Source: Coprinellus micaceus (Eukaryota > Basidiomycota > Agaricomycetes > Agaricales > Psathyrellaceae). Taken from it: DNA of 64,000 nucleotides. A program made the position numbers and the translations under genes. The stretch spans positions 992,001-1,056,000 of the forward strand of contig OX596343.1 of the NCBI GenBank assembly GCA_951394405.1. The letters are read 5' to 3'. Position 1 is the first letter of the stretch, and every line of letters begins with the position of its first letter. Shown piece after piece: positions 12,501 to 22,241 of the stretch. Below the pieces are notes generated by a model. It saw nothing but the letters and a program-made list of their open reading frames with translations. It did not search any database and was not told the DNA's origin.

Positions 12501-13697
12501 TGCGACCTGTGTCAACACACCAAACCAGACCACTCAAAGCCCCGTGGCCTCCTACACCCAAACACCATCCCTTCCAAACCCTTCGAATCAATCTCAATCG
12601 ACCTCATCACGGATCTGCCAATCAGCAAAGGTTTCGACTCAATTGTTGTCATCGTCGACAGGTTTTCCAAGTTCATACATCTCGTTCCTTGCAACAAGAC
12701 CCTCTCTTCCCCTGAACTGGCTTCCCTCTTCTGTGACCACTTTTGGCGCTCTTTTGGACTCCCAGAAGTTATCACCTCAGATCGTGGCTCAATCTTTGTT
12801 TCCGAGTTCACAACAGCGCTCAACAAGATCTTACAGATCAATACCAACGTCTCCACAGCCTTCCACCCTCAAACGGACGGCCAGACCGAGCGTGTAAACC
12901 AAGAAGTCGAGCAATACCTCCGCCTTTACGTCAGTCACGACCAAGACGGTTGGTCCGAATGGCTCGCTATTGCAGAATTTGCACACAACAACACCATTAG
13001 CTCTTCGACACATTCGTCCCCCTTTAAACTTGTCTTCGGTCGCTCACCCTGCTTATCCTTCCAACCCTGCGAGTCCTGCCCTGCCACACCGTTTCTCGAC
13101 GAACTCCAACATCAACATGATGAAGCCAACGCGGCCCTACAACGCGCTGCACGTGACATGAAGCACTTCTATGATCGTGGCCACATCGACATTTCCTATC
13201 AGCCTGACGATATGGTCATGCTCGACGCTTGCCACATCAAGACACTCCGCCCAAGCAAGAAGCTAGATGCAAAGAGACTGGGCCCCTTCCCCATTATCGA
13301 GCGCATCAGCATGAGAGCTTACCGCTTACGCCTCCCTGACAAATGGCACATACACCCAGTGTTCCATGTCTCCCGCCTCACTCTTTACAACGACGCACCT
13401 GGCTGAGTCCTCCTGCCACCACCTGAGTTCGTTCATGGTGTAGAAGAGCACATCGTAGAGAGAATCCTCCAAGAGAAGTTCGACGACGACACCGGTGATT
13501 ATGTTTACTACACAAAGTGGCTCGGATTCAACCTCCATGAATCTGAATGGTTAACGGCAGGCGACCTCAGCAATGCCAAGGACATCCTCCGCGACTGGGA
13601 AAAGGAGCACCCCCGACCAACGGCCCCTCGACGATGTAAAACCGCTGCTACCCCCACTCGCTTCAGTGCGCAGCTGGCAGACATCAACCCGGCCTAA
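9540..13697 (+). pseudogene. pol: pol, copy 1: protease-RT-RNase H-integrase-chromodomain, interrupted
   Basis: One frame (coordinates divisible by three) runs the full length with three breaks. A protease-like DCGAT motif lies near 10180. The reverse transcriptase covers about 10850-11410 with LDIRWGFNNVRI and IYMDDLLIFSDN. Three extra copies of a 32-bp unit create a stop at 11409-11411. The frame resumes with RNase H (TDSSGFTTGAVLYQ, DHKNLEHFMT) to a TGA at 12111-12113 (expected Arg). The integrase follows, with an HHCC finger and catalytic acidic residues in SIDLITDL, TSDRGSIF and TERVNQEVEQY, up to a TGA at 13404-13406. A chromodomain (VERILQEKF...YYTKWLGF) then ends at the TAA at 13695-13697. 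Family identity is certain. Activity is ruled out unless translation bypasses all three stops. Confidence 0.85.
11370..11497 (+). repeat. Four tandem 32-bp repeats inside RT, copy 1
   Basis: The unit starting GGACTCATAGTCTCCCACGA occurs four times head to tail at 11370, 11402, 11434 and 11466, apparently identical. Because 32 is not a multiple of three, each unit is read in a new frame and a TAG-containing frame is exposed. The net addition of 96 bp restores the original frame afterwards. Confidence 0.9.
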
Positions 13698-13773
13698 TCG
13701 TCATCTCCCAAACAACCCATGCCAGCCTCATGCCCTCCGCCATCCACCTTACCAGCCACCGAACCAATGCTTA

Positions 13774-14740
13774 CAGTGTAGTAGTGGCATTTGAGACACA
13801 AGAGTGAAATTGCCCAATCTTGGTGGGAGATCCGTCAGGATTGCAATAAAAACCGGCCAAGTCTATTATACAGTTTCTATACTATAGTTCTACGTCTCTA
13901 AGTTATTGGAAGAGCTGCGTAATTTTGTGGCACTCCTGCAATACGGCCAGGGTGTCTGAAAGCTTGAATTCCGGTCATTTGAAACAGCGTGACCCGCGTG
14001 TGACAGCGTGACAAAACGCGTCGAGCTCCTATACCCCTCCTCATCCCCTGACTCGCAGCCTCCTAATGGAAGGCTTTTCAGCCTATTTTCGACATCCAAG
14101 GAAACTAAGTTATCCTTAACACTCCTAATTTACGACCTCCAAACAACTCCCCCCGCACTACCGTCTTCATCATACACTCCCACCCCTATCTTTATACTGG
14201 ATCTTTAATGAGTGCCCTCTGCGTCCATGAGCGCTGCATACACATCTTAGATGGGCATAATATAGCTCCTAAGTGACGCAGAGCACGAAATAGACATCCC
14301 TTGGTCAGAAAACAGGCCCGTTGTCGAGACACGATCCAGGATAGCGGTAGGCGCATGACGTGCCCGGTACGGGACCTGTCACGCGAGGACTTTTCCATGT
14401 CGTTCTCGTCTCGTTCTGCACAGATCCCTCCAATTCTTTCTACAAAGCCAACGGCCGATCCCTTGGACCTTCGATCCCACTTTTTTGGCCGTGTAGAGTC
14501 TGTCACCTTAGTGAAAATCCTGATATAAAAGTTGATTCTTCCCAAATTCAGGATTATTGGGTGGTACTCGGCACATAAACACCCCCAAATCTTTGCCGTT
14601 CTCTTCAAAATTTATTCAGTATGTAGGAGGATGCTGGTAGTGTATTCTGGGCAAATTTGAGCCCCATCGGGTCAACCCCTGTTGAGAAATTGTCGATTGT
14701 ATCAAGTGACCGTACTGTTGCAAGTGCCACTACTACACTG
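13774..14740. mobile_element. Non-autonomous mariner-type TIR element inside copy 1
   Basis: The ends are inverted copies, CAGTGTAGTAGTGGCA at the left and its reverse complement at the right, flanked by TA on both sides (13772-13773, 14741-14742). TA duplication and a CAGTG start fit Tc1/mariner-type elements. The 967-bp interior contains no transposase frame that I can recognise. It lies just downstream of pol, between the chromodomain and the extra downstream frame. Confidence 0.6.
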
Positions 14741-14865
14741 TATAAGCCTTAGAACATAGCCCACTGTCACCACGAATCCCCACATACTCGATTCACCCTA
14801 CTTCGTCCTCGATCTTTTAACAAAAACAACCTAAACAACCTCTCTTCAAATAACTCTCCTCTACT

Positions 14866-15420
14866 ATGCCTTCCTTCGAACGCAACGACCTCGTCATGGT
14901 CCGCAATAACGCCCCCAGTGCTTTCGGCACCAAAAACATCCATGTCCGTGGCCCTGACTCCGGTCCCCACTCCGTTCGCTACGTCGTATCCCCAGGTGAG
15001 CTCTACCTCCTCCGGATCCCCGGACGACTGCAGAAGAATTGCATCTATCGGTTCAAGGACCTTTACGCATATAAAGAAGACATCTCGCGTCTACCCCCGT
15101 CCGTTCCATGGAACCCCAACACCTTCACATTCCATGGAACCCCAACACCTTCACAATCTGCAAAATCGCTGACCACACACCTTGCGAGCTCTTCTTCGAA
15201 ATGCGCTACTGGGTCCTATTTGTCGACCTCCCGGACGACATGTTCGACTGGGTCTTTGCCAATCGCTTTGCCACCTGCCCTCAAATGCTCATCGACTACA
15301 AACTTCTCCACAACATCATCGACGAGATCCAGACCCCTGATCCAAAAAATCCTAAACCCACCAGCTCTCCCATTTCAAGCTCCGAGGCCATCAACCTTAC
15401 CGGTTCCAATGACAACTAGC
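14866..15420 (+). pseudogene. Extra frame downstream of pol (copy 1), frameshifted by a 26-bp duplication
   Basis: An ATG at 14866 opens a frame beginning MPSFERNDLVMVRNNAPSAF. The 26-bp unit at 15104-15129 is exactly repeated at 15130-15155, shifting the frame. Removing one unit in thought joins this part to the frame that continues through ELFFEMRYWVLFVDLPDD to a TAG at 15418-15420, about 175 residues. It lies between pol and the polypurine tract, where some gypsy elements carry an additional gene. I recognise no domain. There is no obvious signal peptide or transmembrane segment, so an envelope role is not supported. Confidence 0.5.
15104..15155 (+). repeat. 26-bp exact tandem duplication (copy 1)
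   Basis: TTCCATGGAACCCCAACACC plus six further bases is present twice in a row, breaking the extra downstream frame. The mirror copy lies at 16626-16677. Confidence 0.85.
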
Positions 15421-15587
15421 ATATTATACCCTTTCCCTTTCTCCTCTCTTCCTCTTTCTTATTCAATACCACACAATCTCGCCTTCTATTACCCATCCTC
15501 TATATATTATCTTAGCCTCATACTTTCTACCTTTTGTCTTTCCCTTTTTTTTTCGGCCTCTCCTCTTAGTCGAGCCCTGCGGGGGGG

Positions 15588-15798
15588 TATTATCATGATC
15601 TTACGCGTCTCATCCCATTCGCCCGCCCGTCCGCCTTGTCCCCTCGCCTACCCGTCCGCCTGTACGACAGACCCGCCTACGATGCCTGACTACCTGTCAG
15701 CCCCTTACTCATATATATACGGCTCCCTCATCTATACGTTCCCCTAGATTCGTCCTCCTGTATTTCTTCGTCCACTGTATATCCTATTCATCTTCCCC
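15588..15798 (+). repeat. Start of 3' LTR, copy 1 (runs into gap)
   Basis: A purine run of seven G (15581-15587) is directly followed by TATTATCATGATC, the usual layout of a gypsy polypurine tract and LTR start. A TATA-like ATATATATAC at 15711-15720 would be the U3 core promoter. The rest of the LTR is lost in the gap. The LTR boundary is inferred, since no 5' LTR is available for comparison. Confidence 0.5.
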
Positions 15799-15998
15799 NN
15801 NNNNNNNNNNNNNNNNNNNNNNNNNNNNNNNNNNNNNNNNNNNNNNNNNNNNNNNNNNNNNNNNNNNNNNNNNNNNNNNNNNNNNNNNNNNNNNNNNNNN
15901 NNNNNNNNNNNNNNNNNNNNNNNNNNNNNNNNNNNNNNNNNNNNNNNNNNNNNNNNNNNNNNNNNNNNNNNNNNNNNNNNNNNNNNNNNNNNNNNNNN
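15799..15998. other. Assembly gap (200 N)
   Basis: Exactly 200 undetermined bases, a conventional scaffold-gap size. It lies at the centre of the inverted repeat, within the 3' LTRs of both retroelement copies. Confidence 0.99.
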
Positions 15999-16193
15999 AT
16001 ATACAGTGGACGAAGAAATACAGGAGGACGAATCTAGGGGAACGTATAGATGAGGGAGCCGTATATATATGAGTAAGGGGCTGACAGGTAGTCAGGCATC
16101 GTAGGCGGGTCTGTCGTACAGGCGGACGGGTAGGCGAGGGGACAAGGCGGACGGGCGGGCGAATGGGATGAGACGCGTAAGATCATGATAATA
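15999..16193 (-). repeat. Start of 3' LTR, copy 2
   Basis: Mirror of 15588-15782. It holds the TATA-like run near 16061-16070 and abuts the polypurine (here C-run) tract at 16194-16200. Truncated by the gap. Confidence 0.5.
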
Positions 16194-16360
16194 CCCCCCC
16201 GCAGGGCTCGACTAAGAGGAGAGGCCGAAAAAAAAAGGGAAAGACAAAAGGTAGAAAGTATGAGGCTAAGATAATATATAGAGGATGGGTAATAGAAGGC
16301 GAGATTGTGTGGTATTGAATAAGAAAGAGGAAGAGAGGAGAAAGGGAAAGGGTATAATAT

Positions 16361-16915
16361 GCTAGTTGTCATTGGAACCGGTAAGGTTGATGGCCTCGGA
16401 GCTTGAAATGGGAGAGCTGGTGGGTTTAGGATTTTTTGGATCAGGGGTCTGGATCTCGTCGATGATGTTGTGGAGAAGTTTGTAGTCGATGAGCATTTGA
16501 GGGCAGGTGGCAAAGCGATTGGCAAAGACCCAGTCGAACATGTCGTCCGGGAGGTCGACAAATAGGACCCAGTAGCGCATTTCGAAGAAGAGCTCGCAAG
16601 GTGTGTGGTCAGCGATTTTGCAGATTGTGAAGGTGTTGGGGTTCCATGGAATGTGAAGGTGTTGGGGTTCCATGGAACGGACGGGGGTAGACGCGAGATG
16701 TCTTCTTTATATGCGTAAAGGTCCTTGAACCGATAGATGCAATTCTTCTGCAGTCGTCCGGGGATCCGGAGGAGGTAGAGCTCACCTGGGGATACGACGT
16801 AGCGAACGGAGTGGGGACCGGAGTCAGGGCCACGGACATGGATGTTTTTGGTGCCGAAAGCACTGGGGGCGTTATTGCGGACCATGACGAGGTCGTTGCG
16901 TTCGAAGGAAGGCAT
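16361..16915 (-). pseudogene. Extra frame downstream of pol (copy 2)
   Basis: Identical in translation to the frame at 14866-15420, including the 26-bp duplication at 16626-16677 that shifts the reading frame. Start ATG at 16915, end at 16361. Function unknown. Confidence 0.5.
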
Positions 16916-17040
16916 AGTAGAGGAGAGTTATTTGAAGAGAGGTTGTTTAGGTTGTTTTTGTTAAAAGATCGAGGACGAAGTAGGGTGAATCGAGTATGTG
17001 GGGATTCGTGGTGACAGTGGGCTATGTTCTAAGGCTTATA

Positions 17041-18007
17041 CAGTGTAGTAGTGGCACTTGCAACAGTACGGTCACTTGATACAATCGACAATTTCTCAAC
17101 AGGGGTTGACCCGATGGGGCTCAAATTTGCCCAGAATACACTACCAGCATCCTCCTACATACTGAATAAATTTTGAAGAGAACGGCAAAGATTTGGGGGT
17201 GTTTATGTGCCGAGTACCACCCAATAATCCTGAATTTGGGAAGAATCAACTTTTATATCAGGATTTTCACTAAGGTGACAGACTCTACACGGCCAAAAAA
17301 GTGGGATCGAAGGTCCAAGGGATCGGCCGTTGGCTTTGTAGAAAGAATTGGAGGGATCTGTGCAGAACGAGACGAGAACGACATGGAAAAGTCCTCGCGT
17401 GACAGGTCCCGTACCGGGCACGTCATGCGCCTACCGCTATCCTGGATCGTGTCTCGACAACGGGCCTGTTTTCTGACCAAGGGATGTCTATTTCGTGCTC
17501 TGCGTCACTTAGGAGCTATATTATGCCCATCTAAGATGTGTATGCAGCGCTCATGGACGCAGAGGGCACTCATTAAAGATCCAGTATAAAGATAGGGGTG
17601 GGAGTGTATGATGAAGACGGTAGTGCGGGGGGAGTTGTTTGGAGGTCGTAAATTAGGAGTGTTAAGGATAACTTAGTTTCCTTGGATGTCGAAAATAGGC
17701 TGAAAAGCCTTCCATTAGGAGGCTGCGAGTCAGGGGATGAGGAGGGGTATAGGAGCTCGACGCGTTTTGTCACGCTGTCACACGCGGGTCACGCTGTTTC
17801 AAATGACCGGAATTCAAGCTTTCAGACACCCTGGCCGTATTGCAGGAGTGCCACAAAATTACGCAGCTCTTCCAATAACTTAGAGACGTAGAACTATAGT
17901 ATAGAAACTGTATAATAGACTTGGCCGGTTTTTATTGCAATCCTGACGGATCTCCCACCAAGATTGGGCAATTTCACTCTTGTGTCTCAAATGCCACTAC
18001 TACACTG
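17041..18007. mobile_element. Non-autonomous mariner-type TIR element inside copy 2
   Basis: Mirror copy of 13774-14740, with the same CAGTGTAGTAG termini and TA flanks. It shares its exact insertion point with copy 1, so the insertion predates the duplication. Confidence 0.6.
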
Positions 18008-18083
18008 TAAGCATTGGTTCGGTGGCTGGTAAGGTGGATGGCGGAGGGCATGAGGCTGGCATGGGTTGTTTGGGAGATGACGA

Positions 18084-21000
18084 TTAGGCCGGGTTGATGT
18101 CTGCCAGCTGCGCACTGAAGCGAGTGGGGGTAGCAGCGGTTTTACATCGTCGAGGGGCCGTTGGTCGGGGGTGCTCCTTTTCCCAGTCGCGGAGGATGTC
18201 CTTGGCATTGCTGAGGTCGCCTGCCGTTAACCATTCAGATTCATGGAGGTTGAATCCGAGCCACTTTGTGTAGTAAACATAATCACCGGTGTCGTCGTCG
18301 AACTTCTCTTGGAGGATTCTCTCTACGATGTGCTCTTCTACACCATGAACGAACTCAGGTGGTGGCAGGAGGACTCAGCCAGGTGCGTCGTTGTAAAGAG
18401 TGAGGCGGGAGACATGGAACACTGGGTGTATGTGCCATTTGTCAGGGAGGCGTAAGCGGTAAGCTCTCATGCTGATGCGCTCGATAATGGGGAAGGGGCC
18501 CAGTCTCTTTGCATCTAGCTTCTTGCTTGGGCGGAGTGTCTTGATGTGGCAAGCGTCGAGCATGACCATATCGTCAGGCTGATAGGAAATGTCGATGTGG
18601 CCACGATCATAGAAGTGCTTCATGTCACGTGCAGCGCGTTGTAGGGCCGCGTTGGCTTCATCATGTTGATGTTGGAGTTCGTCGAGAAACGGTGTGGCAG
18701 GGCAGGACTCGCAGGGTTGGAAGGATAAGCAGGGTGAGCGACCGAAGACAAGTTTAAAGGGGGACGAATGTGTCGAAGAGCTAATGGTGTTGTTGTGTGC
18801 AAATTCTGCAATAGCGAGCCATTCGGACCAACCGTCTTGGTCGTGACTGACGTAAAGGCGGAGGTATTGCTCGACTTCTTGGTTTACACGCTCGGTCTGG
18901 CCGTCCGTTTGAGGGTGGAAGGCTGTGGAGACGTTGGTATTGATCTGTAAGATCTTGTTGAGCGCTGTTGTGAACTCGGAAACAAAGATTGAGCCACGAT
19001 CTGAGGTGATAACTTCTGGGAGTCCAAAAGAGCGCCAAAAGTGGTCACAGAAGAGGGAAGCCAGTTCAGGGGAAGAGAGGGTCTTGTTGCAAGGAACGAG
19101 ATGTATGAACTTGGAAAACCTGTCGACGATGACAACAATTGAGTCGAAACCTTTGCTGATTGGCAGATCCGTGATGAGGTCGATTGAGATTGATTCGAAG
19201 GGTTTGGAAGGGATGGTGTTTGGGTGTAGGAGGCCACGGGGCTTTGAGTGGTCTGGTTTGGTGTGTTGACACAGGTCGCAGCAGGAGACGTAGTTGTGTA
19301 TGTCAATGGGTAGTCGTTTCCACCAGTATCCTCGTAAGATGAGTTCGGTGGTGCGGAAACGACCACCATGTCCAGCAGTTATGGAGTCGTGATGTAGGCA
19401 AATGATTTTTTCGTGGAGCTCAGGAACCTTGGGGACAAAGATTCGCCCATCGCAATAAACAATGCCATTATCGTAGGACCAAGAACCTCGTGAGTTGATG
19501 GCATTGTCCAAGATGGTCTTATTGCAGGAGCTGCGTGTAGCCTCGATGATTTCCGGGAGGAGTACGTCAAAGTCATCAGAAATCGAGGCGTGTACGCGCC
19601 GGATGTGGTGGGGTTTGAGTAGGGTTACCATATTGTTATCGTCGTCGCCCTTGTCGTAGTCGGGGCGTCAGGAGAGGGCGTCGGCAGCAATCATGGAGGA
19701 GCCTGGTTTGTGGTGTAGGGTAAAGTCGAAGAGGGCGAGTTCGGCAGACCAGCGAGCTTGGCGGCAGTTTAACTTTTTCGCGGTCATGAAATGCTCAAGG
19801 TTTTTGTGATCAGTGTGGACTTCGAAGGTGTGGGTGGCACCGTGTAGGAAGTGCCACCATTCAGCAAGACCTCTCATAACACCGAGAAGTTCACGGTCAT
19901 GGACGTCGTAGTTGCGCTCGACGTGGTTGAGGGTTTTCGAGTAGAAGGCAATAGGGCGCCAGGTGCCTGCTTGGAGTTGGTATAGGACGGCGCCCGTGGT
20001 GAACCCAGAGCTGTCGGTTTCAAGCCTGAATGGGTCAGTGTCCGTTGGGAAGGCAAGTACTTTAGGGGAAGTAAGGAGAGCTCGGAGGTTGTCAAAGGCC
20101 AGTTTGTGGGCAGCAGTCCAGGACCAGGCAGTGTTACCAGTTAGGTCATGGAGGGGTGAGGCAATGTGCGCGAAGTTAGGCATGAACTTGCAGTAGTAGT
20201 TGGCAAGACCAAGGAATTGCTGGAGCTCTTTCTTGGAGGACGGTGCCAGCCAGTTGACAATAGCATCGGCTTTCTTTTTGTCCATCTCGACACTGTCGTG
20301 GGAGACTATGAGTCCATCTCGACACTGTCGTGGGAGACTATGAGTCCATCTCGACACTGTCGTGGGAGACTATGAGTCCATCTCGACACTGTCGTGGGAG
20401 ACTATGAGTCCAAGGTATTCCACCTTGGTCTGTCTCCATTCGCATTTCTCAGGTTTGGCGCATAGACAGTTATCCTTCATGATCTGGAGGACCTCGTGTT
20501 CGTGTTTAATCAAGTCGTCGAGGTTGTCAGAGAAGATCAGGAGGTCGTCCATGTAGATGATAAGGTAGCCGCCATTGATTTGGTGGATGAAGAGGTTGTC
20601 CATCATCGTTTGGAAGGTGGCCGGAGAGTTTGTTAGGCCAAAGTACATAACAAGGGGCTCGAAGAGACCTCGGTTTGTGATGAAGGCGGCTTTCCACTCG
20701 TCACCGGGTCGAATGCGAACATTGTTGAAGCCCCACCGAATGTCGAGTTTGGTGAAGTAACGGGCACCCTTGAGCTTGTTCATGATTTCGGAAATGAGGG
20801 GTAAGGGGTAACGGTTGCGGACCGTGTACGAGTTGAGCCTTTGATAATCCTGTACAGGGCGTAGAGAACCGTCTTTCTTTTTCACGAAGACAAAGGGGGA
20901 GCCAATTGGTGATTGGGAGGGTTGAATATGTCCCGACTTGAGCTCAGCCTTTAGAAAGGCGTCCAGTGCGATTTGTTCGGTAGGGGACAGGGGGTATACC

Positions 21001-22241
21001 TTGGAGACAAAGCCTCTGGCAGATTCAGTGAGTTCGATGGGGTGGTCCCATTCGGTGTTGTGAGGGAGAGTTTGGAAAGTGGATTCCTGGAAGTTTTCGC
21101 TGAACTTATCCTTTATATCCGGGGGTAAGGAGGACAGATTGTTGGTGGGGTCACCGGCGGTCGTTGAGATCTTCCAGATCATGAAGAGGGTGTCTTCATT
21201 GCTGAGGTTGAACACGAGTTTGGATTTGGTGAAATTGATGGGGGACTCAGGGTTGAGGATGGCAGAAAGCTCATCATCGATCCATGGGAGGGGCAATGTG
21301 CAGTTGTGCGGGCAGCGGTTGGGTGTAACGTCGCCAGAGATCCAGTCAACATTGGGGTTATGCCGGTGGAGCCACGAGTACCCTATGATGATCGGATGTT
21401 GAATTGTGGTGACATATAGGCGGATTTTTTCGATGTGGTCTCCAATGCGCATGTAGACGGAACAAGTTGCGGTGATTTTACCTGCAGAATTCTCGGAGCC
21501 ATCTGCATTGTACGCTTTGACAGGGTGGGCAAGGTAGTCCAGGGGTAGCTTGTATAGTGATGCGAAAGCTTCGTCGATATAGCGCTCAGTCGCGCCGCAG
21601 TCAAGTAGCGCTTCAGTGTCGAAGTTGCATCCATTGTCAAGGGTCTGGAACGTTGAAGGGAGCAGTATCTGGTGCCGTGGTTTCAGTATCGTTTGGGAGG
21701 GGTCATCCAGCGATTTGGAGATAGCTGCGATGACATGTCTGGGTTGTTCGAGGTCCAGCAGTAGTTCGAGGGCTTCTGCGATGGGAGCAGTGCAGACAGA
21801 GGTAAGCATGGCGTCCGATAGCTCATTCAGCCTTGATGGGTGGCAGTGACGTTGAAGTATACGTCGGCTCGTAGGGGCCGACGCTTCGCGTACGCACGAG
21901 AGCTTTTTGTGAAGGCTGGGCTTGTAGGAGGTGCCATAGGCCTGGATGTGCTGATGAGGTGTATTAGTGTCAAAGTCGTCAGACGTTAGAGTAGCTTCGT
22001 GGCAGTAAGAGTCTATGACGTCGAGGTGGTGTGAGCTGAGTCCGTCGAAGTGGAGCTCTGTGGGTGAGCACAAAGTCATGGGGTGTTTTGTGGGGGGCAG
22101 ATCTTCGTCGGCATCCCAAAGAACATAGTCGCAGTCTGTTGGGAGTGGGTTGAGGTTTGTAAGTGTTTCGGTGTCGGGGACCTCTATGCACGAAGATCTG
22201 GGTGTGTTGACGCAAGACTCAGAGTGTACACCATTCACTCC
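18084..22241 (-). pseudogene. pol: pol, copy 2: protease-RT-RNase H-integrase-chromodomain, interrupted
   Basis: Same translation as copy 1 read from 22241 down to 18084. Protease and RT: 22241 to the stop at 20370-20372. RNase H: to the TGA at 19668-19670. Integrase: to the TGA at 18375-18377. Chromodomain: to the TAA at 18084-18086. All three breaks coincide with those of copy 1. The RT active-site motif YMDD and the integrase DDE residues are preserved, so the element was competent before decay. Confidence 0.85.
20284..20411 (-). repeat. Four tandem 32-bp repeats inside RT, copy 2
   Basis: Mirror of 11370-11497, with four units of the same 32-bp sequence. Repeat number is the same in both copies, although tandem repeats normally change quickly. 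Confidence 0.9.

Larger units (their letters stand above)
8733..15798 (+). mobile_element. Ty3/gypsy chromovirus, copy 1, 5'-truncated and defective
   Basis: Order: truncated gag with a zinc knuckle, protease, reverse transcriptase, RNase H, integrase, chromodomain, then an inserted mariner-type TIR element, an extra downstream frame, a G-run polypurine tract and the start of a 3' LTR that runs into the assembly gap. The whole unit is mirrored by 15999-23048 (coordinates sum to 31781 throughout, so no indels). I noticed one base difference, T at 8887 against C in the other copy. The 5' LTR and gag start are absent here: homology to copy 2 begins exactly at 8733. Both copies carry the same stop codons and tandem duplications, so neither can encode a full polyprotein. 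Confidence 0.85.

Noticed and set aside
13774..14740. Interpretation as the gypsy LTR
   Set aside because: It has inverted ends with TA flanks, lies upstream of the polypurine tract and has no direct-repeat partner near gag, so it fits a TIR element better.
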